52,702 nt of DNA from positions 1 to 52,702 of the forward strand of contig CANGXM010000002.1 of the NCBI GenBank assembly GCA_947457845.1. The letters are read 5' to 3'. The notes under the pieces are model-generated. The model did no database searches and was not told where the DNA came from. It was given only the letters and a program-made list of their open reading frames with translations. Shown one piece after another: positions 8,116 through 15,761 of this stretch. Position 1 is the stretch's first letter; every line of letters begins with the position of its first letter. The position numbers were made by a program, and so were the translations under genes. This DNA is from Rhodospirillales bacterium. Lineage in GTDB: Bacteria > Pseudomonadota > Alphaproteobacteria > Azospirillales > Azospirillaceae.

Positions 8116-8132
8116 TTTGTTCTTCAAACAAA
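8116..8132. promoter_or_regulatory. 17-bp inverted repeat ahead of the HAAT binding-protein gene
   Basis: TTTGTT-CTTCA-AACAAA, with perfect 6-base arms, is an AT-rich island in a GC-rich leader. It ends 4 bases before the GGGAGG ribosome site and 20 bases before the start codon. A possible -10-like TTTATT lies just upstream at 8091. It may be an operator or a translation-control hairpin. Confidence 0.35.
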
Positions 8133-8152
8133 ATCCGGGAGGAACCTCGAGC

Positions 8153-9328
8153 ATGTTGAGACGCACCCTGTTCGGCACGGCGCTGGCCGCCACCCTGGCC
8201 GCCGCGGGCGCGGCCCAGGCCCAGCAGACGCTGAAGATCGGCGTGATCCTGCCCTATTCGGGCCAGTTCGCCGACCTCGCGACCCAGCTCGACAACGGCA
8301 TCAAGCTCTACGTGCAGCAGAACGGCGACACCGTCGCCGGCCGCAAGATCGAAATCGTGCGCAAGGACGTCGGCGGCATCGCGCCCGACGTGGCCAAGCG
8401 CCTCGCCCAGGAACTCGTGGTCCGCGACCGCGTGGACGTGCTCGCCGGCTTCGCGCTGACGCCGAACGCCATGGCCGCCGGCGACGTGTCCGAGCAGGCG
8501 AAGAAGTTCATGGTCGTCATGAACGCCGCGACGTCGATCATCACGACGAAGTCGCCCTTCATGACCCGCACCTCGCTGACCACGCCGCAGCTGAACGACA
8601 CGCTGGGCAAGTGGGTGGCGAAGAACGGCGGCAAGCGCGCCTTCACCATGGCCAGCGACTACGGCCCCGGCCACGACGGCGAGCAGGCCTTCCAGAAGGC
8701 CTTCCGCGAGGCGGGCGGCGAGATCGTGGGGGCCGTGCGCATCCCGGTCGAGAACCCGGACTTCTCCGCCTTTGTGCAGCGCGCCAAGGACAGCGGCGCC
8801 GACGTCGTCTACGTCTGGGTTCCGGGCGGCGCGCAGCCGGCGGCACTCGGCAAGGCGCTGGCGGAGCGTGGCCTCGCCAACACCGGCGTCAAGATCGTCG
8901 GGCAGGGCGAGCTGACGAGCGAGGAGGCGCTGAAGAGCATGGGCGATGCCGGGCTCGGCATCATCACGGCCTTCAACTACGACTACACCCACGACAGCGC
9001 GAAGAACCGCGACTTCGTCACGGCATACCGCCGGGCCTACAACCGAAATCCCGACCTGTTCTCGGTCGGCGGCTACGACGGCATGCACGTGATCTACGAG
9101 GCGGTGAAGAAGGCTGCCGGCCGCACCGACGGCCAGGTGCTGATCGACGCGGTCAAGGGCATGGCGTGGGAGAGCCCGCGCGGTCCGGTCTCCATCGACG
9201 CCGAGACGCGCGACATCATCAACACCGTCTACATCCGCCGCGTCGAGCGCCGGAACGGCGAGCTGGTGAACGCCGAGATCGACAGGGTCGAGCGGGTGAA
9301 GGACCCCGTGAAGGCCGCGATGCGCTGA
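8153..9328 (+). CDS. ABC transporter substrate-binding protein, HAAT family (first liv-type cluster)
   Basis: 391 residues. A Sec signal peptide ends at AQAQ (about residue 22-24), followed by the type-I periplasmic fold starting LKIGVILPYSGQFADL. Family members deliver amino acids, amides, urea or aromatic acids to the LivHMGF complex. The chosen ATG has GGGAGG upstream and makes a proper signal peptide; an ATG 42 bases earlier does not. Two permease and two ATPase genes follow on the same strand. The intergenic gap after it (168 bases) holds strong hairpins, which could lower downstream expression relative to this abundant component. Confidence 0.9.
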   Translation: MLRRTLFGTALAATLAAAGAAQAQQTLKIGVILPYSGQFADLATQLDNGIKLYVQQNGDTVAGRKIEIVRKDVGGIAPDVAKRLAQELVVRDRVDVLAGFALTPNAMAAGDVSEQAKKFMVVMNAATSIITTKSPFMTRTSLTTPQLNDTLGKWVAKNGGKRAFTMASDYGPGHDGEQAFQKAFREAGGEIVGAVRIPVENPDFSAFVQRAKDSGADVVYVWVPGGAQPAALGKALAERGLANTGVKIVGQGELTSEEALKSMGDAGLGIITAFNYDYTHDSAKNRDFVTAYRRAYNRNPDLFSVGGYDGMHVIYEAVKKAAGRTDGQVLIDAVKGMAWESPRGPVSIDAETRDIINTVYIRRVERRNGELVNAEIDRVERVKDPVKAAMR

Positions 9329-9336
9329 TCGGGGGC

Positions 9337-9446
9337 GTGCGATCGTCCTCGTCGTTCGACGGGCCCGGGACGCGGACGATCGCACCGATTTCGCCATGGG
9401 GCGCCGACGTCGACGGCGCCCCATGCTGAGCCTGTCGAAGCACGAG
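9337..9446. repeat. REP-like double hairpin between binding-protein and permease genes
   Basis: Two adjacent palindromes. The first has 12-base perfect arms, GTGCGATCGTCC (9337-9348) and GGACGATCGCAC (9374-9385). The second has 11-base arms, ATGGGGCGCCG (9396-9406) and CGGCGCCCCAT (9414-9424). A TGAGCCTGTCGAAG motif follows, a sequence often seen in proteobacterial intergenic repeats. The placement after the first gene of a transport operon matches REP elements that stabilise the upstream mRNA. Confidence 0.65.
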
Positions 9447-9496
9447 GCGCCGCACCCCGTCCGGATGGTCTCCCCGCTCAGGAACGTCCCACCCGC

Positions 9497-10360
9497 ATGC
9501 TCACCACCCTCGCAGGCGTGCTGTTCGACGGCTTCGCGTACGGCATGCTCCTCTTCCTGATGTCGGTGGGGCTGTCGGTCACGCTCGGCCTCATGAACTT
9601 CACCAACCTCGCCCACGGTTCCTTCGCGATGCTGGGCGGGTATGTCGTGGTCGTGCTGACCGAGCGGGCGGGCTGGCCGTTCCTCGCCACGCTCCCTGCC
9701 GCCTTCCTGATCACCGCCGCCGTCTCCGTCGTGTTCGAGCGACTGCTGTTCAGCCGCTTCTACCGGCGCAGCGAACTCGACCAGGTGCTCGTCACCATCG
9801 GCCTCGTCTTCATGGCCACCGCGGCGGCCGCCTATCTCTTCGGGACCGTGCAGCAGCCGGTGCAGGTGCCGTCGTTCCTGCGCGGCGCCTGGAACGTCGA
9901 GGGGGTGAGCATCGGCGTCTACCGCACCTTCCTGATCGCGGTGGCGGTGGTGATCGCGGTCGTCCTCGTGGTGGGCCTGGAGACGACCCGCCTCGGCCAG
10001 CAGATCCGCGCCGCGGTGGACAACCAACGCATGGCGCGTGGCCTCGGCATCGACGTGGACAAGGCGTTCGCGCTCACCTTCGCGGTCGGCTCCGGCCTCG
10101 CCGGGCTGGGCGGCGGGCTCGCGGTCGAGTGGGTGGGCCTCGATCCCGCCTTCGGCCTCCACTTCCTCGTCTACGTGCTCATCGTCGTCTCGATGGGCGG
10201 CCTCGGCTCGATCGGCGGATCCTTCGCCGCCGCCGTGCTGATCGGCGTGGGCGACATGGCCTGCAAGTATTACGTGCCCGAACTGGGCGCGTTCCTGATC
10301 TACGCGCTGATGGTGCTTTTGCTGTTCCTGCGCCCGCAGGGCCTGTTCGGGAGGCGTTGA
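9497..10360 (+). CDS. Branched-chain amino acid-type ABC transporter permease, LivH-like
   Basis: 287 residues, a multispanning inner-membrane protein of normal LivH length. The N-terminus shows the family pattern (GLMNFTNLAHGSFAMLGGYV) and the EAA-like loop contains AAVDNQRMARGLGIDVDKAF. It ends with the LivH hallmark FLRPQGLFGRR. It pairs with the LivM-like permease, which starts 3 bases after its stop. The substrate is set by the binding protein and is unknown. Confidence 0.9.
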   Translation: MLTTLAGVLFDGFAYGMLLFLMSVGLSVTLGLMNFTNLAHGSFAMLGGYVVVVLTERAGWPFLATLPAAFLITAAVSVVFERLLFSRFYRRSELDQVLVTIGLVFMATAAAAYLFGTVQQPVQVPSFLRGAWNVEGVSIGVYRTFLIAVAVVIAVVLVVGLETTRLGQQIRAAVDNQRMARGLGIDVDKAFALTFAVGSGLAGLGGGLAVEWVGLDPAFGLHFLVYVLIVVSMGGLGSIGGSFAAAVLIGVGDMACKYYVPELGAFLIYALMVLLLFLRPQGLFGRR

Positions 10361-10363
10361 GCG

Positions 10364-11365
10364 ATGACCGGTGCTGTCGTCCGCCCCCTTCCCGATCCGC
10401 ACGCCTTCCTCGCGCGCCGCGCGCGCTGGAGCGCGCCGGAGATCCTGTTCTGGCTCTCCACGCTGCTGCCCTTCTGGCTTTTCCCCGACTATCTGTCGCT
10501 GGCCAGCCAGATCGCGGTGTGGGCGCTGTTCGCCATCTCGGTCGACCTGATCCTCGGCTATGCGGGCATCGTCACGCTGGGCCACGCCGTCTTCTTCGGC
10601 ATCGGCGCCTACACCGCCGGCCTTCTGGGCAAGCACGGGTGGGGCGAGCCGTTGAGCGGCCTGCTCATCGCGGCCACGGCCGCCGCCGCGGTCGGCTTCC
10701 TCATCAGCTTCTTCGTCGTCCGCGCGCGCCATCTGGCGCTGCTGATGATCACGATCGGCATCGTGTTCATGGCGCGCGAGGCGGCGAACGCGCTCCACTG
10801 GATCACCGGCGGGTCGGACGGGCTGCAGGGCATCCGCATCGACCCCGTGCTCGGCCGGTTCGAGTTCGACCTGTGGGGCACGACCGCCTATGGCTATGCG
10901 CTCGCCGTGCTCTTCGTCGCCTTCGTCTTCTGCCGGCGACTCGTCAACTCGCCCTTCGGCCTCGCGCTGCAGGGCATCCGCGAGAACCCGACGCGCATGC
11001 TCGCCATCGGTTCGCCGATGCGTTGGCGGCTCCAGCAGGTGTTCACCTTCTCCGCCGGCCTCGCCGGGCTCGCCGGCGCGGTGCTGGCCCAGACGACGGA
11101 GACCGTCTCCCTGGAGTCGCTCGGGTTCCAGCGCTCGGCCGACGTCGTCATCATGCTCATCCTCGGCGGCACCGGCCGGCTCTACGGCGGGATCCTCGGT
11201 GCCGTCATCTTCCTCGTCGCGCGCGACCAGCTGTCCGACGTCAATCCGCGCTACTGGTACTTCTGGATCGGGATGCTGCTGATCGGCGTCGTGCTCTTCA
11301 TGCGCGACGGCCTCCTCGGCGGGCTTTCCCGCCTCTGGGACCGCGTGCGGGGGAGGGGTGCATGA
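10364..11365 (+). CDS. Branched-chain amino acid-type ABC transporter permease, LivM-like
   Basis: 333 residues with a family-typical hydrophobic core. The opening signature is DLILGYAGIVTLGHAVFFGI, and the coupling-loop region reads LQGIRENPTRMLAIG. It forms the membrane channel with the LivH-like subunit. Its stop codon overlaps the start of the first ATPase gene by 4 bases (ATGA), which implies coupled translation within the operon. Confidence 0.9.
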   Translation: MTGAVVRPLPDPHAFLARRARWSAPEILFWLSTLLPFWLFPDYLSLASQIAVWALFAISVDLILGYAGIVTLGHAVFFGIGAYTAGLLGKHGWGEPLSGLLIAATAAAAVGFLISFFVVRARHLALLMITIGIVFMAREAANALHWITGGSDGLQGIRIDPVLGRFEFDLWGTTAYGYALAVLFVAFVFCRRLVNSPFGLALQGIRENPTRMLAIGSPMRWRLQQVFTFSAGLAGLAGAVLAQTTETVSLESLGFQRSADVVIMLILGGTGRLYGGILGAVIFLVARDQLSDVNPRYWYFWIGMLLIGVVLFMRDGLLGGLSRLWDRVRGRGA

Positions 11366-12153
11366 CGATCGCGCTCTCCACCGACGGGCTGGCCAAGAGC
11401 TTCGGCTCGCTGGCGGTCACCCGGCAGGTGTCGATCAACGTCCCGCAGGGCGGCCGGTTCGCCCTCATCGGCCCGAACGGCGCCGGCAAGACGACGCTCA
11501 TCAACCTGATGACCGGGCTTCTGAAGCCGGACGGCGGGCGCATCCTGCTGGGCGGCGAGGACATCACGGCCGCCCCGGCGGCGGCGCGGGTCAAGCGCGG
11601 GCTCGTCCGCACCTTCCAGATCAACACCCTCTTCCTCAACCTGACCCCGCTGGAGGCGGTCACGCTGGCGGTGTGCGAGCGGCGCGGCATCGCGGGCCAT
11701 GCGTGGCGCACGGTCGGCGCGCACAGGGATGCGGTCGACGAGGCGTTCGCGATCCTGACCTCGCTGCGCCTCGGCCACGACTGCCTGCGCCTCACCCGTG
11801 AACTCGCCTACGGCCAGCAGCGCCTCTTGGAGATCGCGCTGGCGCTGGCGACGAAGCCGCGCGTGCTGCTGCTGGACGAGCCCGCGGCGGGCGTGCCCCG
11901 GGACGAGAGCGCGGAGCTGTTCTCCGCCATCGCCGCCCTTCCGTCGGACGTGACCGTGCTGTTCATCGAGCACGACATGAACCTCGTCTTCCGCTTCGCC
12001 AGCCGCATCATCGTGCTGGTCGCGGGCGGCGTCCTGACCGAGGGGACCCCGCAGGAGATCGGCGCCGATCCCCGGGTGCGGGAGGTCTATCTGGGCAACC
12101 GGGGCCATCTGCCCGCGACGGGCTCCGTCGGTGGGGGGCACGCCCATGGCTGA
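11362..12153 (+). CDS. ABC transporter ATP-binding protein, LivG-like
   Basis: 263 residues. Walker A is GPNGAGKTT (about residue 36) and Walker B is VLLLDEPAAG. The signature reads LAYGQQR, a common LivG variant of LSGGQ. The long insertion after the Q-loop (RTFQINTLFLNLTPLEAV) is typical of LivG rather than LivF. The C-terminus ends in a Gly/His-rich tail. It overlaps its neighbours on both sides, by 4 and 8 bases, within the transporter operon. Confidence 0.9.
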   Translation: MTIALSTDGLAKSFGSLAVTRQVSINVPQGGRFALIGPNGAGKTTLINLMTGLLKPDGGRILLGGEDITAAPAAARVKRGLVRTFQINTLFLNLTPLEAVTLAVCERRGIAGHAWRTVGAHRDAVDEAFAILTSLRLGHDCLRLTRELAYGQQRLLEIALALATKPRVLLLDEPAAGVPRDESAELFSAIAALPSDVTVLFIEHDMNLVFRFASRIIVLVAGGVLTEGTPQEIGADPRVREVYLGNRGHLPATGSVGGGHAHG

Positions 12154-12871
12154 GACGCTGCTCTCCGTCCGCGACCTGCGCGCGGGCTACGGCGACGCGG
12201 TCGTGCTCGACGGCGTCTCCTTCGACGTCCCGGCCCACGGCGCGCTGGCGGTGCTGGGGCGCAACGGGGTGGGCAAGTCCACGCTGCTGCTGACCATCAT
12301 GGGGTTCACCCGGGTCGGGCGCGGGTCGATCCACTGGCGCGGGCAGGACGTCACCCGCATGGCGCCGCACAAGCGGGCCCGCCTCGGCCTCGGCTGGGTC
12401 CCGCAGGAGCGCGAGGTGTTCCCCTCCCTCACGGTGGAGGAGAATTTGACGGTGGCCGCGCGCCCCGGGCGTTGGGACACGGACGCCATCTGGCGCACCT
12501 TCCCGCGTCTGCGGGAACGGCGGGGCAACAAGGGCAACCACCTGTCCGGCGGGGAGCAGCAGATGCTCTCCATCGCCCGCACGCTGATGACCAACCCCGA
12601 CATCCTGCTGCTGGACGAGCCGCTGGAGGGCCTCGCCCCCATCATCGTCGAGGAGCTGGCCGCCGGCATCCGCCGGATGGCGACGGAGGAGGGGATGGCG
12701 ATCGTGCTGATCGAGCAGCACGCCGACGTGGCGCTGGGCCTGACCGACGAGGCCATGGTGATCGAGCGCGGCGTGATCGCCCACCGGGGCCGATCGGCCG
12801 ACCTTCTGGCCGACCACGCGACGCTCGACCGCTACATCGGCCTCAAGATGGCCGAGGACGACGGGATCTGA
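12146..12871 (+). CDS. ABC transporter ATP-binding protein, LivF-like
   Basis: 241 residues. Walker A is GRNGVGKST, the signature is LSGGEQQ and Walker B is ILLLDEPLEGLAP, all typical of LivF. The ATG at 12146 lies inside the end of the LivG-like gene with a GGTGGGG ribosome site before it. It is the last gene of the first HAAT operon; a G-rich stretch and a convergent alcohol dehydrogenase gene follow. It hydrolyses ATP as a heterodimer with the preceding subunit. Confidence 0.9.
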   Translation: MAETLLSVRDLRAGYGDAVVLDGVSFDVPAHGALAVLGRNGVGKSTLLLTIMGFTRVGRGSIHWRGQDVTRMAPHKRARLGLGWVPQEREVFPSLTVEENLTVAARPGRWDTDAIWRTFPRLRERRGNKGNHLSGGEQQMLSIARTLMTNPDILLLDEPLEGLAPIIVEELAAGIRRMATEEGMAIVLIEQHADVALGLTDEAMVIERGVIAHRGRSADLLADHATLDRYIGLKMAEDDGI

Positions 12872-12902
12872 GGGGGGGGGGCGGAAAGCCCTGCCCACGC
12901 CC

Positions 12903-13979
12903 TCAGAACGTCAGCACCGCCTTCACGGTCCGCCCCGCCTCGCCGTCGGCCAGCGCGTCGGCGATCCGGTCGAAGGGATAAACCGTCACCAGCCGGTCGA
13001 ACGGGAACCGCCCGGCCATGAACAGGTCGACCAGCATCGGGATGAAGACGTCCGGGTTGCTGTCGCCCTGGGCGATGCCGCGGATCGACCGGCCGCCCAG
13101 CAGCGGCCGCACGCTCACCGACAGCTCCCGCCCGTCCCAGGGTCCCGTGACGAACCCGCAGGCACCCCGCGGCGCCAGCACGTCGATCGCCTGCCGCATG
13201 ACCGGCAGGGCGCCCGTGGTGTCGAGCGCGCGGTCGACGCCGCGGGGCAGCAGCGCCGTCACCGCCGAGCCGGTCGGATCGTCGCCCGCGAGGATCGTGT
13301 CGGTCGCCCCCAGGTCGCGGGCGAGGTCGAGGCGGGCCGCGATCCGGTCCACCGCCACGATCCGCGCCGCACCGGCGAGCCGGGCCGCCATCACCGCGCT
13401 GAGACCCAGGCTTCCCGCGCCGAAGACCGCGAGGCTCATCCCCGGCCGCACGGCGAGGTCGTTGAGCACGGCGCCCGCGCCCGTCTGGATCCCGCATCCC
13501 AGCGGCCCCAGCATCGCGAGCGGCGCGTCGGCGCGCACCTTCACCACGTTGCGCTCGGTCGCGATCGCATGGGTGGCGAAGGACGACTGGCCGAAGAACC
13601 CGCCCGCCACCGCCCCCTCGGCCGACGTCAGGTGCCCGTGGGCGCACAGGAAGTTCAGCGCGTACTGCCGGTCGCAATAGGCGGGGTGCCCGTCGCGGCA
13701 GCCCGCGCAGGCGCCGCAGGACGCGAAGGTCAGGACGACCGGGTCGCCCGGCGCCACCTTCGTCACCGCCGTCCCCACGCTCTCCACGACGCCCGCGCCC
13801 TCGTGGCCCAGCACGACGGGGCGGGGGACCGGGCTGCCGGCGCCGGCGGCCTTCAGGTCGGTGTGGCAGACCCCCGTCGCCACCATCCGCACCCGCACTT
13901 CGTGCGGCCCCGGGGCGGCGATGGTCAGCCGGCGCAGCGTCGGCGTCGCGTCGGCGAAGACGGCGGCGAGGATGTCCAT
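12903..13979 (-). CDS. Zinc-dependent alcohol dehydrogenase (MDR family)
   Basis: 358 residues. Catalytic zinc ligands are Cys in TGVCHTD, His in LGHEGAG and Cys in LGCGIQTG. The structural zinc site CGACAGCRDGHPAYC is complete. The Rossmann motif GAGSLGLS is followed by VAVDR, whose Asp predicts NAD. It resembles aryl-alcohol/benzyl-alcohol dehydrogenases (XylB type). It is divergent from the SDR at 14048, with 68 bases between them, and convergent with the HAAT operon. It may act on a substrate or product of either neighbour. Confidence 0.88.
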   Translation of the reverse strand: MDILAAVFADATPTLRRLTIAAPGPHEVRVRMVATGVCHTDLKAAGAGSPVPRPVVLGHEGAGVVESVGTAVTKVAPGDPVVLTFASCGACAGCRDGHPAYCDRQYALNFLCAHGHLTSAEGAVAGGFFGQSSFATHAIATERNVVKVRADAPLAMLGPLGCGIQTGAGAVLNDLAVRPGMSLAVFGAGSLGLSAVMAARLAGAARIVAVDRIAARLDLARDLGATDTILAGDDPTGSAVTALLPRGVDRALDTTGALPVMRQAIDVLAPRGACGFVTGPWDGRELSVSVRPLLGGRSIRGIAQGDSNPDVFIPMLVDLFMAGRFPFDRLVTVYPFDRIADALADGEAGRTVKAVLTF

Positions 13980-14047
13980 TCGTCAGGGTCCCTGCTAATG
14001 ATGGGACGACCATAGACCGAACAGGCATTCCGGGGGGAGACCGCACG

Positions 14048-14842
14048 ATGGCCATCGACCTTTTCGACCTGTCCGGCCGCGCCGCCTTCGTCACCGGCGG
14101 GGCCAGCGGCATCGGCCTTGCCATCGTCGAGGCGATGCTGGAGCACGGCGCCGCGGTGACGGCGGCCGACCGGGACGAGGCGGCCCTCGCGGCGCTCGCC
14201 GAACGGCTGGGCGCCGAGGCGGGGTCGCGGCTGCGCACCGCGACGGTGGACGTCACCGACCGCGCCGGCCTCGACGCGGCGGTGGACGCCGCCGTCTCGG
14301 CCCACGGGCGGCTCGACGCGATGTTCGTGAACGCGGGCGTGACGGCGGGGCCCAGCTTCTCCTCGCCGGAGGGGCGCCTGACCGCGATCACGCAGGAGCG
14401 GTGGGACGCCTCGATGGCGGTCAACCTCGGCGGCGCCTTCGCCACCATGCAGGCGGCCGCCCGCCACATGATCCGCCAGGGGGGCGGGCGGATCGTGGTG
14501 ACGACGTCGGTGTCCGGCCTGCGCACCTCTCGCGTCTCGGGCTACGCCTACGGGGCGGCCAAGGCGGGGCTCGTCAACCTCGTGCGGCAGGCGGCGCTGG
14601 AACTCGGCCCCCACGGGATCAACGTCAACGGCATCGCGCCGGGCTTCATCTTGACCAACATCGCCGGCGGTCGGCTGAAGCGCGACCAGGCGCTGGCGGC
14701 GGAGATGGTGCGCCTCGTGCCGCTCGGCCGCCTCGGCCAGCCCGCGGACCTGAAGGGCCTCGCGGTGTTCCTCGCCGCCCCCGCCTCGGCCTACGTGACG
14801 GGCACGGTGGTTCCCATCGACGGCGGGTTCGCGGCGACCTGA
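14048..14842 (+). CDS. SDR family oxidoreductase
   Basis: 264 residues of classical SDR. TGGASGIG lies near residue 16, then VNAGVT, a catalytic Ser in TTSVSGLR and YGAAK, ending in the usual VTGTVVPIDGGFAA. Asp after beta-2 (AADRDE) favours NAD(H). A strong GGGGGGAG ribosome site precedes the ATG. It starts the plus-strand run that continues with the creatininase-like and GGT genes; the 97-base gap to the next gene makes a shared transcript likely but not certain. Confidence 0.88.
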   Translation: MAIDLFDLSGRAAFVTGGASGIGLAIVEAMLEHGAAVTAADRDEAALAALAERLGAEAGSRLRTATVDVTDRAGLDAAVDAAVSAHGRLDAMFVNAGVTAGPSFSSPEGRLTAITQERWDASMAVNLGGAFATMQAAARHMIRQGGGRIVVTTSVSGLRTSRVSGYAYGAAKAGLVNLVRQAALELGPHGINVNGIAPGFILTNIAGGRLKRDQALAAEMVRLVPLGRLGQPADLKGLAVFLAAPASAYVTGTVVPIDGGFAAT

Positions 14843-14939
14843 CGCGGGCCGCCGCGGTCTCGGCATCGGCCTCGCCGCCCCTTTCCCCACAGGCGCGGTG
14901 GTGCCATCCTGCCGGCCCTGCCGAAACGAGGTCCATCCG

Positions 14940-15761
14940 ATGGTCGCCGTCACCACCCCGAAGGTCCACATGGGAACCCTGACGGGCGGGGAGGCGCGGG
15001 GGATCCTCGGCCTGAACCCCGTGATCCTGATCCCGCTGGGCAGCCACGAGGACCAGGGGCCGCACGCGCCCATGGGCGACCACATCCTGGCGGCGGCGAT
15101 CGCCGAGGCCGCCGCTCTCAGGGCGACGGCGCTGGGCACGCGTACGCTCGTCGCCCCGCTGGTGCCCTTCGGCGCGGCGGACTGGTTCGGCTCCATGCCG
15201 GGGGGCATCGCGCTCTCGCACGCGACGTTCAAGGACCTCGTGGGCGACATCGTCGGCTCGCTCCACCGCAACGGGCTGACGCGCCTCGTCTTCGTCAACG
15301 GCCACGGCGGGAACGCCGGCCCGCTGCTGGAGGTCGCGCGCCGGGTGCGGCAGGAGACGGGCCACCTCGTCCCCGGCCTCTATCTCTGGAAGATCGCCTA
15401 TGCCCTCCTGCCGGGCATCGTGGGGGCTGAAGCCGCGCGCAAGGTGTCGGGCCACGGCGCCGACCCGCTGACGAGCCTCGGCCTCCACCTCGTCCCCGGG
15501 ATGATGCGCCCCGACCTCGTGGCCGCGCCGGAGCCCTACAAGCCGGACCGGCTGCTCGACCTGCCCGTCTCCGGCATGGGCGCGCTCTCGTTCGACGGGG
15601 CGGAGGTGACCGTGCCCCACGACTACGACGAGGTGTTCACCCGGGGCGTGGGCCTGGGCGATCCGCGCCTTTCCTCGGCCGAAACCGGGGCGGCGCTGGC
15701 GGAGAGGCTGGCGGACGTCGTGGCCCGCTTCGCCGTCCATTTCGCCGGGAAGGTCGCCTGA
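14940..15761 (+). CDS. Creatininase family protein
   Basis: 273 residues. The metal-binding blocks of the family are present: GSHEDQGPHAPMGDHI near residue 35 and VFVNGHGGNAG near residue 120. The third conserved block, usually HAG-x-x-E-T-S, reads GHGADPLTS here, so the expected Glu is not where it normally sits. Family members are Zn/Mn amidohydrolases, including creatinine amidohydrolase and formamide hydrolases of riboflavin or mycofactocin pathways. The stop shares a base with the start of the GGT gene (TGATG), so the two are coupled. Creatinine itself is an unlikely substrate, as no creatinase or sarcosine gene is near. Translation from the ATG at 14940 has ACGAGG upstream. Confidence 0.85.
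   Translation: MVAVTTPKVHMGTLTGGEARGILGLNPVILIPLGSHEDQGPHAPMGDHILAAAIAEAAALRATALGTRTLVAPLVPFGAADWFGSMPGGIALSHATFKDLVGDIVGSLHRNGLTRLVFVNGHGGNAGPLLEVARRVRQETGHLVPGLYLWKIAYALLPGIVGAEAARKVSGHGADPLTSLGLHLVPGMMRPDLVAAPEPYKPDRLLDLPVSGMGALSFDGAEVTVPHDYDEVFTRGVGLGDPRLSSAETGAALAERLADVVARFAVHFAGKVA

Noticed and set aside
8015-10798. A 927-codon open frame opposite the first HAAT cluster
   Set aside because: Its sequence is low-complexity Arg/Asp/His/Gly with no family features, and it lies antisense to three clear transporter genes.
14940-15761. A creatinine-degradation pathway
   Set aside because: There is no creatinase, sarcosine oxidase or creatinine transporter nearby, and the third conserved block departs from creatininase.
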